NCBI RefSeq assembly: GCF_900104725.1
Contig: NZ_LT629758.1
Coordinates: 2,480,001-2,544,000 of the forward strand
DNA length: 64,000 nt
Source: Actinoplanes derwentensis
Lineage (GTDB): Bacteria; Actinomycetota; Actinomycetes; Mycobacteriales; Micromonosporaceae
Direction of reading: 5' to 3'
Of the stretch, positions 19,190-28,783 are shown piece by piece. The notes under the pieces were generated by a model that saw only the letters and a list, made by a program, of their open reading frames with translations, was not told the origin of the DNA and did no database searches. Position numbers and translations under genes: made by a program. Positions within the stretch are counted from its first letter, which is position 1. Every line of letters begins with the position of its first letter.

Positions 19190-20875
19190 TCAGCCCACGG
19201 TCCACAGTTGATTGGCCGCGCCGAGGCAGTCCCACAGGTGGATCTGCTGGCCGTCGGCCGGGCGGGCCTCCGAGACGTCCAGGCAGCGGCCGGACTGCGG
19301 GTTACGGACGGTCCGGCCGGCCTGAGCCACCCAGTTCTGCGCCCCGCTGCCGTTGCACGTCCACAGCTGCGCCTTCGTGCCGTTCACGGTCGCGCCACCG
19401 GCCGCGTCCAGGCACTTGTTCGACGCGGGGTTCCGCCACACCTGGCCGCTGACCTGCCAGTTCTGCGCCCCGGTTCCGTTGCAGGTCCACAGCTGGATCT
19501 TGGTGCCGTCGGCGGTTCCGGCCCCGCTCACGTCCAGGCACTTGCCGGCCAGCCCGACCACCGGGCCCGGACCGGCCGGTGGGGTGCCGAGCTCCTTGAT
19601 CCGCACGTTACGGAACGACACGTCGTCGCCGTCGCCGTGGTTCTGCAGGCCGACGTGACCGGCGAGATCACGTACCGGATCGGTGTTGGTGAAGTCGTTG
19701 ATCTTCACGCCGTTGAGCAGCACCTGCAGACGCTGGCCCTGAACCAGCAGCTCGTAGGTGTTCCACTCCCCCGGCGGATTCAGCGCCGCGTCCCGGGCCG
19801 CCGCGTTCGCGCCCTGGAAGCTGTAGACCGCGCCGGTGGTCCGGTCGGCGGCGTCGGTGGCGTCGATCTGGATCTCGTAACCGTTGTTCACCGCCGACCA
19901 CGGGTCACTCGACGGCGGGAAGCCGATGAACACCCCGGAGTTGTCGTCCCCGGCCATCCTCCAGTCCAGTTTGAGCGAGTAGTCGGTGAACGCCTTGCCG
20001 GAGTACCACAGCAGGCCGAGCCCACCGGTCGAGGTCAGAGTGGCGTCGCTGTTGGTGAAGGCGCCCGGCCCGGCCTGCTGCCAGCCGGTGGTCGAGCCGT
20101 CGTACAGCGGGGTGTAGCCGGTCTCCGGGCGGCAGTCGGCCCGCACCTGACCGGCTGTGTAACGGATGCCGCCGAGCAGGTGGGCACGGAAGGCGGCGTC
20201 GGCGTACGACTGCTGGGTGTGCCCGCCGCCGGTGTAGAACGACCGGCCCGCGTCCAGGGTCTTGCACCAGGCGTGCGGGTGATCGGCGCCCATCGTCCCA
20301 CCGGAGTACGACGTCTCGTCCAGGGTGGCCAGCACGTGGGCGGTGCTGCGGGCATTGGTGCGGTAGTCGTACCACTCGTCGGTGCGGTTCCAGATCTGCG
20401 GCAGATGCGCGGTGGCCGCGTGCGCCCGGTCCGCCACCTCCACCCGGGCCGGCTGGATCGCCGGGTGGGAGGCGAACCAGGCGCCGACCAGCTGACCGTA
20501 GAACGGCCAGTCGTATTCGGTGTCGGCGGCCGCGTGGATACCGGTGTAGCCGCCACCGGCGCGGATGTAGGACTCGAACGCGGTCTGCTGGACGTCGTTC
20601 AGCACGTCGCCGGTGGTGTTCAGGAAGACCACCGCCTCGTACTGGGCCAGGTTCGCGCTGGTGAACGCGGTGGCGTCCTCGGTGGCGGTGACGGTGAAGC
20701 CGTTCGCGGTGCCCAGCTCACGGATCGCCTGCACCCCGGTGCTGATCGAGTCGTGCCGGAAACCGGCGGTCTTGGAGAAGACCAGCACGTCGTACGGGGT
20801 GTCGGCGAGGGCCGGCGCGCCGCTCGCCAGGAGGGTCAGCGCGGCTGTCGCCGCACCGAGAAGAATTCTGCGCAC
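19190..20875 (-). CDS. Secreted ThuA-DUF1080-ricin B protein
   Basis: The protein has 561 residues. The GTG start at 20875 is supported by AAGGAG 9 bp upstream and opens a signal peptide ([24 protein letters not shown]). It has an uninterrupted ThuA domain (about 26-245; [29 protein letters not shown]), a DUF1080 domain (about 250-430; [43 protein letters not shown]) and a three-fold ricin-B/CBM13 lectin (about 437-561; [21 protein letters not shown] repeats). ThuA and DUF1080 families are linked to 3-keto-disaccharide breakdown; the lectin should bind galactose-type or xylan polymers. It is coupled to the 20895-23696 gene (19-bp gap). Confidence 0.88.
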   Translation of the reverse strand: MRRILLGAATAALTLLASGAPALADTPYDVLVFSKTAGFRHDSISTGVQAIRELGTANGFTVTATEDATAFTSANLAQYEAVVFLNTTGDVLNDVQQTAFESYIRAGGGYTGIHAAADTEYDWPFYGQLVGAWFASHPAIQPARVEVADRAHAATAHLPQIWNRTDEWYDYRTNARSTAHVLATLDETSYSGGTMGADHPHAWCKTLDAGRSFYTGGGHTQQSYADAAFRAHLLGGIRYTAGQVRADCRPETGYTPLYDGSTTGWQQAGPGAFTNSDATLTSTGGLGLLWYSGKAFTDYSLKLDWRMAGDDNSGVFIGFPPSSDPWSAVNNGYEIQIDATDAADRTTGAVYSFQGANAAARDAALNPPGEWNTYELLVQGQRLQVLLNGVKINDFTNTDPVRDLAGHVGLQNHGDGDDVSFRNVRIKELGTPPAGPGPVVGLAGKCLDVSGAGTADGTKIQLWTCNGTGAQNWQVSGQVWRNPASNKCLDAAGGATVNGTKAQLWTCNGSGAQNWVAQAGRTVRNPQSGRCLDVSEARPADGQQIHLWDCLGAANQLWTVG

Positions 20876-20894
20876 GATGGGTCTCCTTACCTGG

Positions 20895-23696
20895 TCAGGG
20901 AAGGTTCCAGAGTTGGTTGGCGGCGCCGTTGCAGTCCCACAGGTGAATCTGCTGGCCGTCGTCCGGTTTGACCTCGGAGACGTCCAGGCAGCGGCCGGAC
21001 TGCGGATTACGGACCGTCCGGTTGCTCTGAGCCGTCCAGTTCTGCGCGCCGCTGCCGTTACAGGTCCACAGCTGCGCCTTGGTCCCGTTGGCGGTGGCGC
21101 CACCGGCCGCGTCCAGGCACTTGTTCGACGCCGGGTTCCGCCACACCTGACCGGTGATCTGCCAGTTCTGGGCGGCGGTGCCGTTGCACGTCCACAGTTG
21201 GATCTTGGTGCCGTCGGCGGTTCCGGCCCCGCTCACGTCCAGGCACTTACCGGCCAGCCCGACCACCGGGCCGACGGTCCGGAAGGTGAACGCGTCCAGG
21301 TCGAACAGCGCCCCGGTCCCACCGGCGAACGTCAGGTAGAGCGTGGTGGTGCCGGCCGGCGGGTTGCTGATCACGCCGGTGACCTCGGTGAAGACGTCCC
21401 AGCCGCCGGTGACCGGCACGATCGCCGAACCGAGCACGGTGCCGGTGGCCGACCCGGCACGGACCTGCACGGTGCCGCCCGCTCCGGCCGACGAGGCCCG
21501 GACGGTGAACCCGGTGGTGTCACCCAGCCGGTACGGATCGAAGGAGATCCAGTCGCCGGCGTTGATGTCGCCGACGGTCCGGCCGCCCTCGGCGGTGGTC
21601 TTGGTGAACGTGTTGACCCCGGAACTGTTCTTGAAGTGCTCGGCCTGCCGGTGCCGCGGCTGCAGGACGTGCTGGGTGTGCGTGGTCAGACCACCGGCGT
21701 CGGTGTACTCGGCGTCGAACACGGCGAAGATGTTCGCGGCCGCGTCGTGCTCACCGTCGACCGGGATGCTCAGCGAGCCGGTGCAGCCGGTGGCCGAGGT
21801 GATCTGGTGTCCGTGCTGGTCATGGCCGAGCACGTAGGTCATCTTGACCTTGGTGCAGTCGATGGCCGGGTCCTCCGGATCGGTGACGGTCACCGCGAAC
21901 GGCACGGTGTCGCCGAAGGAGAACAGCCGGCCGTCGCCGGGCGTCGTGATGGTCACCGTAGGCGCGGTGTTACCGACGCCGATCTGCACACCAGCGGTGC
22001 CGGTCGCGCCTTGCGGGTCGGTCACGGTCAGCGTCACTTGATAAGAGCCATTGCTGGTGTACGTCTTGGAAGGGTTCGCCGCCGTGGAGGTGGTGCCGTC
22101 CCCGAAGTTCCACAGGTAGGTGAGCGTCCCGCCCTCGGGGTCGCTGGAGCCGGCCGACGAGAAGGTGACCGTCAACGGCGCCTGCCCGGTGACCTTGTCC
22201 GCGGTCGCGTTCGCCGTGGGACTGCGGTTACCGCCGCCGACGTGGTCGTAGCGGTACAGCGCGGAGTTCTCGTCCCCGTTGAAATATCCGGTGCCGTAGT
22301 CGAGCACATAGAGCGACCCGTCCGGCCCGAACGCCGAGTCCATCACCTGCTTGCCGTTCCACGGGAACGTGGTGATCTCACCGGGACTGCCGTCGGCGCC
22401 GACGTGGATCGGTTTGATCCAGCCGCGGCCGAGTTCACCGGCGAAGAAGTGGCCCTCGAACGACTGCGGGAACTTCGTCGCCGACGTGGACGCGGCGTCG
22501 TAGCGGTACACCGGCCCGGCCATCGGCGACTCCGAGCCGCCACCGAACTCCGGCGGGCTGCCCGCGTCACCGGCGTACCGGATCCAGGCCGGTCTCGCCG
22601 GTGGCAACGTGGCCTGGCCGGTGTTGCGGAACGAGTTGTTGACCGGGCCGCCCGCGCAGTTGTACTTCGGTCCGGCGGTTCCGGTGGCGAAGTTCCATTC
22701 GGCGTACGTCTCGGTCGCGGTGTTCGTGCCGGTGCAGTAGGGCCAGCCGAAGTTGCCGGGTGCGGTGATCCGGTTGAACTCGACCTGCCCGCTCGGACCA
22801 CGGCCGGTGGTGGTGCCGGAGTCGGGCCCGTAGTCGCCGACGTAGACCGCACCGGTCGCGCGGTCGACACTCATCCGGAACGGGTTGCGGAAGCCCATCG
22901 CGTAGATCTCCGGCCGGGTACTCGCGGTGCCGGGGGCGAAGAGATTTCCGGCTGGTACGGCGTACGACCCGTCGCTGTTGACCTTGATCCTGAGGATCTT
23001 GCCGCGCAGATCGTCGGTGTTGGCGCTGGTGCGCTGGGCGTCGAAGGCCGGGTTACGGTCGGCGCGTTCGTCCAGTGGGGCGAAACCGTCGGACTGGAAC
23101 GGGTTGCTGTCGTCGCCGGTGGACAGGTACAGGTTGCCGGCGGCGTCGAAGTCGATGTCGCCGCCGACGTGACAGCACAGGCCCCGGTCGGCGGGCACGT
23201 CCAGGATCCGGGTCTCGGCCGACAGCTTCCAGTCGGCGGTCAGGGTGAACCGGGCGAGCCGGTTGACCCCCTGCCAGAGCGACCAGTCACCGCCCGCGGC
23301 CGGGGCGTCGCCGGCCGGGGTGGACAGCGGCGGCGCGTAATAGAGGTAGATGTGCCGGTTGGTGGCGAAACCCGGGTCGACGCCAATGCCCTGCAGACCC
23401 TCCTCGTCGTGGGTGTAGACGGGCACGGTGCCGGCCACGGCGGTGGTGCCGGAACTGTCGGTCCGGCGCACGGTGCCGTTGCGGGCGGTGTGCAGCACCG
23501 AACGGTCCGGCAGCACGGCCAGGGTCATCGGCTCACCCACCTCGGGTTCACCCTTGGCCAGGGTGACCTGCTGGAAGTCGGCGGGATCGATCGGGTGGGC
23601 GGAGGCCGGAGCCGGGAGGGCGACGACGGCGGCCGCGACCGGGAGCAGGGCGGCGACGGCGATGGTCCGCCACCGGCACAGGGTGGAGTCGGGCAT
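20895..23696 (-). CDS. Secreted sugar dehydrogenase-PKD-CBM6-ricin B protein
   Basis: The protein has 933 residues. ATG 23696 gives a clean signal peptide (RTIAVAALLPVAAAVVALPAPASA). Domains: dehydrogenase propeller (about 35-480; EEGLQGIGVDPGF, CCHVGGDIDFDAAGNLYLST, AMGFRNPFRMSVD, AFGPDGSLYVLDYGTG), PKD (about 490-575), Ig-like domain with YVLGHDQHGHQI, CBM6-like domain (AEHFKNSSGV to FDLDAFTFRTV), and ricin-B lectin. The lectin is almost the same as in the downstream ThuA protein, so both enzymes probably dock on the same polymer. The first ~680 residues are parallel to the protein at 14867-16915, which suggests duplication. Confidence 0.88.
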   Translation of the reverse strand: MPDSTLCRWRTIAVAALLPVAAAVVALPAPASAHPIDPADFQQVTLAKGEPEVGEPMTLAVLPDRSVLHTARNGTVRRTDSSGTTAVAGTVPVYTHDEEGLQGIGVDPGFATNRHIYLYYAPPLSTPAGDAPAAGGDWSLWQGVNRLARFTLTADWKLSAETRILDVPADRGLCCHVGGDIDFDAAGNLYLSTGDDSNPFQSDGFAPLDERADRNPAFDAQRTSANTDDLRGKILRIKVNSDGSYAVPAGNLFAPGTASTRPEIYAMGFRNPFRMSVDRATGAVYVGDYGPDSGTTTGRGPSGQVEFNRITAPGNFGWPYCTGTNTATETYAEWNFATGTAGPKYNCAGGPVNNSFRNTGQATLPPARPAWIRYAGDAGSPPEFGGGSESPMAGPVYRYDAASTSATKFPQSFEGHFFAGELGRGWIKPIHVGADGSPGEITTFPWNGKQVMDSAFGPDGSLYVLDYGTGYFNGDENSALYRYDHVGGGNRSPTANATADKVTGQAPLTVTFSSAGSSDPEGGTLTYLWNFGDGTTSTAANPSKTYTSNGSYQVTLTVTDPQGATGTAGVQIGVGNTAPTVTITTPGDGRLFSFGDTVPFAVTVTDPEDPAIDCTKVKMTYVLGHDQHGHQITSATGCTGSLSIPVDGEHDAAANIFAVFDAEYTDAGGLTTHTQHVLQPRHRQAEHFKNSSGVNTFTKTTAEGGRTVGDINAGDWISFDPYRLGDTTGFTVRASSAGAGGTVQVRAGSATGTVLGSAIVPVTGGWDVFTEVTGVISNPPAGTTTLYLTFAGGTGALFDLDAFTFRTVGPVVGLAGKCLDVSGAGTADGTKIQLWTCNGTAAQNWQITGQVWRNPASNKCLDAAGGATANGTKAQLWTCNGSGAQNWTAQSNRTVRNPQSGRCLDVSEVKPDDGQQIHLWDCNGAANQLWNLP

Positions 23697-23787
23697 GGGT
23701 GGGTGACCTCTTCCTGACCGGACGGGATCTTTCAGAGGAGGAGCGCACCCGCGCGGGTGGTGTGTCAGGAACATTAAGGAGTTAATA

Positions 23788-23819
23788 GAAAAGTGTCTAT
23801 ACTTTTCGTTTCCGGAACT
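23788..23819. promoter_or_regulatory. Inverted repeats upstream of the 23.7-kb operon
   Basis: GAAAAGT-N6-ACTTTTC (23788-23807) lies in an AT-rich pocket. It is followed at once by TTTCCGGAAC (about 23810-23819), which shares its core with the palindrome before the laccase operon. It lies about 90-120 bp before the start codon at 23696. This is a probable promoter/operator region; the protein that binds is unknown. Confidence 0.4.
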
Positions 23820-23846
23820 CGACTTCTGTCGATGCGTGCGAAACGC

Positions 23847-24899
23847 TCAGCTCTGCCGGGTGACGACCTCGTCGGCGAGCCGCCGCAGCGCGGTGGCCAC
23901 CTCGGCGGGCAGTGCGGCCCGGTTCAGGGCGGACAGGGCGGTGCTCAGGCGGGTCTCGATCAGGCGCTCGGTGGCCTCGCGCGCGCCGGTGTCGACGATG
24001 ATCCGGCGCAGTTCGGCCGCGCCGTGGTCGTCCAGTTCCGGGTCTCCGAACAGCTCCCGGATCCGGGTCAGCTGCGCTCGGTCGGCGCGGTCCCGGGCGT
24101 ACGCCACCATCGCCGTGCGTTTGCCCTCACGCAGGTCGTCCAGCACCGGTTTGCCGGTCACCGCCGGATCGCCGAACACCCCGAGCACGTCGTCCCGCAG
24201 TTGGAAGGCGTCGCCCAGCGGATCCCCGAACTGCACGAACGACGCCAGCAACGCATCACTCGCACCGGCCAGAGCCGCCCCGATCTGCAGCGGGCGGGTC
24301 ACCGTGTACCGCGCCGACTTCATCCGGATCACCGTCAGCGCACCGGCCACCGAGCCGTCACCGACCCCGGACACCAGGTCCAGGTATTGCCCGGCGATCA
24401 CCTCGGTCCGCATGCCCGCGAACACCGGATAACCGCGATGCACCTGCTCCCGGGTCAAGCCGCAGCCGTTGAACATCTCGTCCGCCCAGGCCGCGCACAG
24501 GTCCCCGCCGAGCAGGGCGGTGTTACGGCCGTAGCGGGCCGCGTCGCCGCGCCACGCCGACCGGGCGTGCCGGTCGGCGAAGAACTGGTGCACCGACAGT
24601 TCGCCGCGGCGCCGCACGCTGCCGTCCATGATGTCGTCGTGGATCAGCGCGAACGCGTGGAACAGCTCCAGCGACGCCGCGGCGGTCACGATGGCCTCGT
24701 CGTCCGGGCCGTCCGCGCCGCGCCAGCCCCAGTAGCAGAACGTCGGCCGTAACCGTTTGCCGCCGGCCAGCACGAACCGGTGCAGCGTGTTCAGCAGTCC
24801 GTGCGGGGCGCCGTCCGGCCAGCCCGGCCCCTGCCGGCTCAGGAACGCGGCCAGCCGGGCGTCGAACCGGGCCCGCAGGTCCACGGCCAGTTGGGTCAC
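23847..24899 (-). CDS. Polyprenyl diphosphate synthase (Ebo-type operon)
   Basis: This ~350-residue trans-isoprenyl diphosphate synthase has GGKRLRP, a first Asp-rich motif in LIHDDIMDGS and a second in FQLRDDVLGVFGD, all intact. The GTG start at 24899 overlaps the stop of the phosphodiesterase gene (GTGA). It condenses IPP with allylic diphosphates to a C15-C20 or longer chain; the chain length cannot be read reliably. As the last gene of the operon it is well placed to supply the UbiA-family prenyltransferase encoded in the same unit. Ebo clusters as usually described do not include this enzyme. Confidence 0.92.
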   Translation of the reverse strand: MTQLAVDLRARFDARLAAFLSRQGPGWPDGAPHGLLNTLHRFVLAGGKRLRPTFCYWGWRGADGPDDEAIVTAAASLELFHAFALIHDDIMDGSVRRRGELSVHQFFADRHARSAWRGDAARYGRNTALLGGDLCAAWADEMFNGCGLTREQVHRGYPVFAGMRTEVIAGQYLDLVSGVGDGSVAGALTVIRMKSARYTVTRPLQIGAALAGASDALLASFVQFGDPLGDAFQLRDDVLGVFGDPAVTGKPVLDDLREGKRTAMVAYARDRADRAQLTRIRELFGDPELDDHGAAELRRIIVDTGAREATERLIETRLSTALSALNRAALPAEVATALRRLADEVVTRQS

Positions 24900-26263
24900 G
24901 ACGTACTCCGGTACAGGCCCGCCAGTTCCAGCAGCAGCGCTTTCACGTCGGTCGCGGCGATCCGCGCCGGGCCGCCGGCCCGTGAACACAGCAGCATCGG
25001 GGAGTCGGCCTCGTCGTCCGGCAGCCGGCCGTGCGAGCCGCGGACCGCGCGGGCGCCCGCGTCCAGTCCGACCACACTCATCAGGTAGCGCATGCCCAGC
25101 TTCTTGCGGGCCAGCGCCACCGCGGCCCACCGTTTCGCCGCCGCCGGCGCGGCCGGATCGAAGAACAGTTCGGCCGGGTCGTAGCCGGGTTTGCGGTGGA
25201 TGTCGACCAGGCGGGCGAAGTCCGGGGCGCGGTCGTCGTCGAGCCAGTAGTAGTAGGTGAACCAGGCGTCCGGCTCGGCGACCAGCACCAGGTCCCCGGC
25301 GCGCGGATGATCGAGCCCGTGCCGCACCTCGGCCACCCCGGGCAGCCCTTGCAGGATCTTCTCGACCCGGGGCAGGTCGGCCGGATCACGGACGTAGACG
25401 TGCGCGATCTGATGGTCGGCCACCGCGAACGCGCGGGACGTCCACGGGTCCAGGTATTCCATGCCCTGCTGGGTGTGCACGCGCAGCAGGCCCTCGGCGC
25501 GCAGTGCCCGGTTCACGTCGACCGGCTGCCGGACGTCGGTGATGCCGTACTCGGACAGCACCACCACCGTCGCGTCCCGTTCGGTGGCGGCCCGCAGCAG
25601 CGGTTCCAGGACGATGTCCAGTTCGGCGGCGGCCGCTGCCGCCCGCGGATCCGACGGGCCGTAGCGCTGCAGGTCGTAGTCCAGGTGCGGGACGTAGACC
25701 AGGGTCAGATCGGGGTCGTGCCGCGCCATCACCCGCTGGGCGGCCGCACAGATCCACTGCGACGACGCCAGACCGGCACCCGGGCCCCAGTACGAGAACA
25801 GCGGGAACGTGCCGAGCGCGGCGGTGAGGTCGTCGTGCAGTTCCGGTGGATCGGTGTAACAGTCCGGGTCCTTGCGGCCGTCGGCGTGGTAGACCGGCCG
25901 GGGTGTGACCGTCCAGTCGACGTCGGCGCCCATCGCGTACCACCAGCAGATGTTCGCCACCGTGTAACCGGGCTTGTGCCTACGGGCGGCCTGCCACACC
26001 TTCTCGCCACCGACCAGACCGTGATGCTGACGCCAGAGCAGCACCTCGCCGAGGTCGCGGAAGTACCAGCCGTTGCCGACCACACCGTGCCCGGCCGGGG
26101 TCTCGCCGGTCAGCAGGGTCGCCTGCACCGAGCAGGTGACCGCCGGCAGCACCGGGTCCAGCCGGGCCGAGAACCCGGCGTCGGCGACCGCCCGCAGCCG
26201 CGGCATGTGCTCCAGCAGCCGCGGAGTCAGGCCGACCACGTCCAGCACGACCAGCTTGTTCAC
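24896..26263 (-). CDS. Type I phosphodiesterase/alkaline phosphatase-superfamily protein (EboF-like)
   Basis: This ~455-residue protein of the PF01663 nucleotide pyrophosphatase/phosphodiesterase family has an N-terminal metal site (VVLDVVGLTPRLLEHMPRL) and a Thr-type nucleophile region (LPAVTCSVQATLLTGETPAGHG). It also has WYFRDLGEV, VPHLDYDLQRYGP, LSEYGITDV and FAVADHQIAHVYV, which complete the two-metal site. The GTG start overlaps the EboE stop by 4 bp. An alkaline-phosphatase-superfamily member is a standard part of Ebo clusters. It is predicted to hydrolyse a phosphate ester or diphosphate intermediate (inference). No export signal is visible. Confidence 0.88.
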   Translation of the reverse strand: MNKLVVLDVVGLTPRLLEHMPRLRAVADAGFSARLDPVLPAVTCSVQATLLTGETPAGHGVVGNGWYFRDLGEVLLWRQHHGLVGGEKVWQAARRHKPGYTVANICWWYAMGADVDWTVTPRPVYHADGRKDPDCYTDPPELHDDLTAALGTFPLFSYWGPGAGLASSQWICAAAQRVMARHDPDLTLVYVPHLDYDLQRYGPSDPRAAAAAAELDIVLEPLLRAATERDATVVVLSEYGITDVRQPVDVNRALRAEGLLRVHTQQGMEYLDPWTSRAFAVADHQIAHVYVRDPADLPRVEKILQGLPGVAEVRHGLDHPRAGDLVLVAEPDAWFTYYYWLDDDRAPDFARLVDIHRKPGYDPAELFFDPAAPAAAKRWAAVALARKKLGMRYLMSVVGLDAGARAVRGSHGRLPDDEADSPMLLCSRAGGPARIAATDVKALLLELAGLYRSTS

Positions 26264-27396
26264 TCTGCCACCTGCTCGTGGAGAAGATCGCGGGCGTACG
26301 CCAGTTCCCCGGCGATGCCGTCGGCCAGTTCCGCCGGGCCGGCCGGGCGCCGGTCGACGGGCAGCACGTCCCAGGTGTAGGTCTCCACGTCCAGGTGGTC
26401 GCACCACGGTTCGTCGGCGGCCATCAGGTGGTGCAGCGCGGTCTCCAGGACTTTCGTGGTGCTCGCCAGCGGTGGTGCGGGGGCGACGTGCAGCGGCACG
26501 TGGAAATGCACCCGCCACGGACCGGGCAGGCCGGCGGCCAGCGCCTCGTCCAGGTCGTCGGTCGCGGGGCCGTGCGCCGAGCGGGTCTGATGCAGGAACC
26601 GGGGTTCGGCGTACTGCTGCAGCACATCTCGGGCCGCGACCGGGTCGGCGACCTCCAGAGCGGCACTGACCTGCACCTTCACCACCGGCAGTCCCTGTTG
26701 GGACAGGCGGTGCAGGGCTTCGGCGGGTTCCTCCCAAGCGCACGCCAGGTGGGCCAGGTCGAGGCAGATGCCGAGACGGCCGGTGTCGACCGCTGCCAGC
26801 AGTTCGGTGGCCTGGGTGGTGTTCTCGACGACGCAGCCGGGTTCCGGTTCGAAGCCCACCCGTACCGGACGGCCGGTCTGGTCCTCGATCTCGGCCAGTC
26901 CGGCGGCGAGCCGATCCAGGTTGCGGGCGGCGATGTCGCGCTGGTCGGGACGCCACGGATCACGCCAGGCCAGTGGCAGGGTCGAGATCGAACCGCGGGC
27001 GGCGTCGTCGGGCAGCAGATCGGTCAGCACCCGGGCCAGGTCCAGCGTGTAACGCAGCCGGTCCTCGGTGGTCCAGTCCGGGCGGTAGACGGCATGTTTG
27101 ACCACCGGAGCCTGGAACGCGGCGTACGGAAAACCGTTGAGGGTCACCACTTCCAGGCCGCGGGTGTCCAGTTCGGTGCGCAGCCGTCGCCGGGCCCGCG
27201 GGTCGGCGGCCAGTTCGGCGGCGGCCGGGGCGGCCAGCCACAAGCCGAGGCCGAGTACGTCGGTGTCGAGCCGTTTGCGGACCGGCACCGCGAACGCGTC
27301 GAGTTGCGCCACGATGCCGGGCAGGTCCTCGGCCGGATGCACGTTGGTGCAGTAACTCAGGTGCAGCGTCCGTCCGCTGCGATGCCGCAAACGCAT
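26260..27396 (-). CDS. eboE: Metabolite traffic protein EboE-like TIM barrel
   Basis: The protein has 378 residues. It begins MRLRHRSGRTLHLSYCTNVHPAEDLPG; the LSYCTNVHPGE-type opening is characteristic of EboE. Other conserved points are TLNGFPYAAFQ, VGFEPEPGCVVENTTQ, CLDLAHLACAWE, VKVQVSAAL, HFHVPLHV and HLDVETYTWDVLP. EboE is a xylose-isomerase-like TIM barrel needed in cyanobacteria for export of a scytonemin precursor; its reaction is unknown. The ATG shares one base with the stop of the TatD-like gene (TGATG). It shares the GFEPEPG core with the other TIM barrel of the operon (28784-29713), so the two are probably paralogues. Confidence 0.9.
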   Translation of the reverse strand: MRLRHRSGRTLHLSYCTNVHPAEDLPGIVAQLDAFAVPVRKRLDTDVLGLGLWLAAPAAAELAADPRARRRLRTELDTRGLEVVTLNGFPYAAFQAPVVKHAVYRPDWTTEDRLRYTLDLARVLTDLLPDDAARGSISTLPLAWRDPWRPDQRDIAARNLDRLAAGLAEIEDQTGRPVRVGFEPEPGCVVENTTQATELLAAVDTGRLGICLDLAHLACAWEEPAEALHRLSQQGLPVVKVQVSAALEVADPVAARDVLQQYAEPRFLHQTRSAHGPATDDLDEALAAGLPGPWRVHFHVPLHVAPAPPLASTTKVLETALHHLMAADEPWCDHLDVETYTWDVLPVDRRPAGPAELADGIAGELAYARDLLHEQVAE

Positions 27397-28247
27397 CAGC
27401 TACCACCCCGCAGGATGGAACTGCCCTCGAAGGTGGCCTCTTTTTCGAGAATGTCGGTCAGGTCCAGGCGTCCGGACTGGCCGTAGAACTCCACCGGATT
27501 ACGCCACAGCACCCGGTCCACGTCGTCGTCGGTGAACCCGGCGGCCAGCATCGCCTCCCCGGTGCGCAACGTCAGCAGCGGGTCCGATCGGCCCCAGTCG
27601 GCGGCCGAATTGACCAGGATCCGGGCCGTGCCGTGGTCACGCAGGATCTGGACCATCCGGTCCGGTGACATCTTGGTGTCCGGGTAGATGGAGAAACCCA
27701 TCCAGCAGCCCGCGTCGTGCACCGCCCCGATCGTGACCTCGTTGAGGTGGTCCACCACCACGTGATCCATCGCGATGCCGGACTCCTTGACCACCGCGAG
27801 GGTACGGTCCACACCGCGCGCCTTGTCCCGATGCGGCGTGTGCACCAGCGCGGGCAGCTCGTACTCGACAGCCATCGCGAGCTGCGCGGCGAAGACCTCG
27901 TCCTCCTCCGGTGTCATCGCGTCGTAGCCGACCTCACCGACCGCCACCACCGAGTCCTTGTCCAGGTAGCGGGGCACCAGGGCGAGAGCTTCCCGGCAGC
28001 GCGGGTCGTTCGCCTCCTTCGGGTTCAGCGCGATGGTGGCGTGGTGCCGGATCCCGAACTGGGCGGCCCGGAACGGTTCCCAGCCCACGAGCGCGTCGAA
28101 GTAGTCGGCGAACGAGCCGGCGCTGGTGCGGGGCTGGCCCAGCCAGAACGCCGGTTCGACGACCGCGCGGACCCCGGCGGCGGCCATCCGCTGGTAGTCG
28201 TCGGTGGTCCGGGACGTCATGTGGATGTGCGGGTCGAAGATGCGCAT
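27396..28247 (-). CDS. TatD-like metal-dependent hydrolase (EboB-type)
   Basis: This ~283-residue amidohydrolase-superfamily protein has FDPHIHM (HxH), VGEVGYDAMT (bridging Glu), LVHTPHRDK and VVDHLNEVT (His ligands) and NSAADWGRSD (Asp). All the usual TatD ligands appear to be present. A TatD-like hydrolase is one of the six canonical Ebo proteins. It starts on the last base of the EboA stop (TGATG) and ends on the first base of the EboE start, so translation is coupled on both sides. The substrate is unknown; a DNase role is unlikely in this context. Confidence 0.88.
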   Translation of the reverse strand: MRIFDPHIHMTSRTTDDYQRMAAAGVRAVVEPAFWLGQPRTSAGSFADYFDALVGWEPFRAAQFGIRHHATIALNPKEANDPRCREALALVPRYLDKDSVVAVGEVGYDAMTPEEDEVFAAQLAMAVEYELPALVHTPHRDKARGVDRTLAVVKESGIAMDHVVVDHLNEVTIGAVHDAGCWMGFSIYPDTKMSPDRMVQILRDHGTARILVNSAADWGRSDPLLTLRTGEAMLAAGFTDDDVDRVLWRNPVEFYGQSGRLDLTDILEKEATFEGSSILRGGS

Positions 28248-28771
28248 CAAACCTCCAGCAGACTTCGTGCGTCCTCCGGGAAAGAGCGGCCGGCGGCGGC
28301 CCGTTCGTCGCGCAGCCCGGCGGTCATCGCCGCGAGTTCGGCGTCGGCCCGGTCGGTCAAGCGATCCACCACCGCCAGGGGTATGCCCATGAACACGCAT
28401 TTCAGGACCGACTGCCGCCACGCGGGCTGATCCAGGTGCCGGGCGTACGGGCCGAGAGCCGCGGCCACCAGCCGGGTGTCGTTGGTACGGATCGCGTCGT
28501 GCAGCAGCGGCACGGCCTCCGCGCCGATCGGTAGTTGCGGTAGCGCTTTGAGGACGGCCAGTTTTTCGTTCGCGTCGCCGTGCCGGTACAGGTCGTCGAC
28601 ATATCGGGGCAGGTCGGCGGCGGGCAGGGCGAGCAGCAGACGGGCTCGGGCGGCCTCCTTCTCCTCCCGGGCACAGTGCCGTCCGGCCGCGGCGAACAGC
28701 CGGGTGATGCTCGGTGGGTCGGCGGCCACCCGGGCCACACCGGCTTCGAGCCAAGCGTTGTGCGGGTCCAT
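28247..28771 (-). CDS. eboA: EboA domain protein
   Basis: The small helical protein (174 residues) has the EboA pattern: WLEAGVARVAADPPSITRLFAAAGRHCAR near the N-terminus, then HEAT-like helices (EKLAVLKALPQL, LHDAIRTNDTRLVAAALGPYA) and the signature KCVFMGIPLAVVDRLTDRADAELAAM. Its biochemical role is unknown; it is the marker gene of Ebo clusters. ATG 28771 is preferred (GGGGAG 6 bp upstream) over the GTG one codon before it. It follows the TIM-barrel gene by 12 bp, the only real gap in the operon. Confidence 0.88.
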   Translation of the reverse strand: MDPHNAWLEAGVARVAADPPSITRLFAAAGRHCAREEKEAARARLLLALPAADLPRYVDDLYRHGDANEKLAVLKALPQLPIGAEAVPLLHDAIRTNDTRLVAAALGPYARHLDQPAWRQSVLKCVFMGIPLAVVDRLTDRADAELAAMTAGLRDERAAAGRSFPEDARSLLEV

Positions 28772-28783
28772 CACGTTCTCCCC

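Noticed and set aside
20613..23717. A 1034-residue open frame on the plus strand
   Set aside because: It is antisense to the dehydrogenase/ThuA genes with signal peptides and domain motifs on the minus strand. Its product is Arg/Gly/Val-rich without motifs, which is common for GC-rich shadow frames.
24896..26956. A 686-residue version of the phosphodiesterase-superfamily protein
   Set aside because: The N-terminal extension is EboE read in another frame. The family sequence begins at the GTG overlapping the EboE stop.
27396..28247. A DNase (TatD) housekeeping role for the hydrolase
   Set aside because: The metal ligands fit the family, but the position inside the Ebo-type operon and overlaps on both sides argue for a pathway-specific role.
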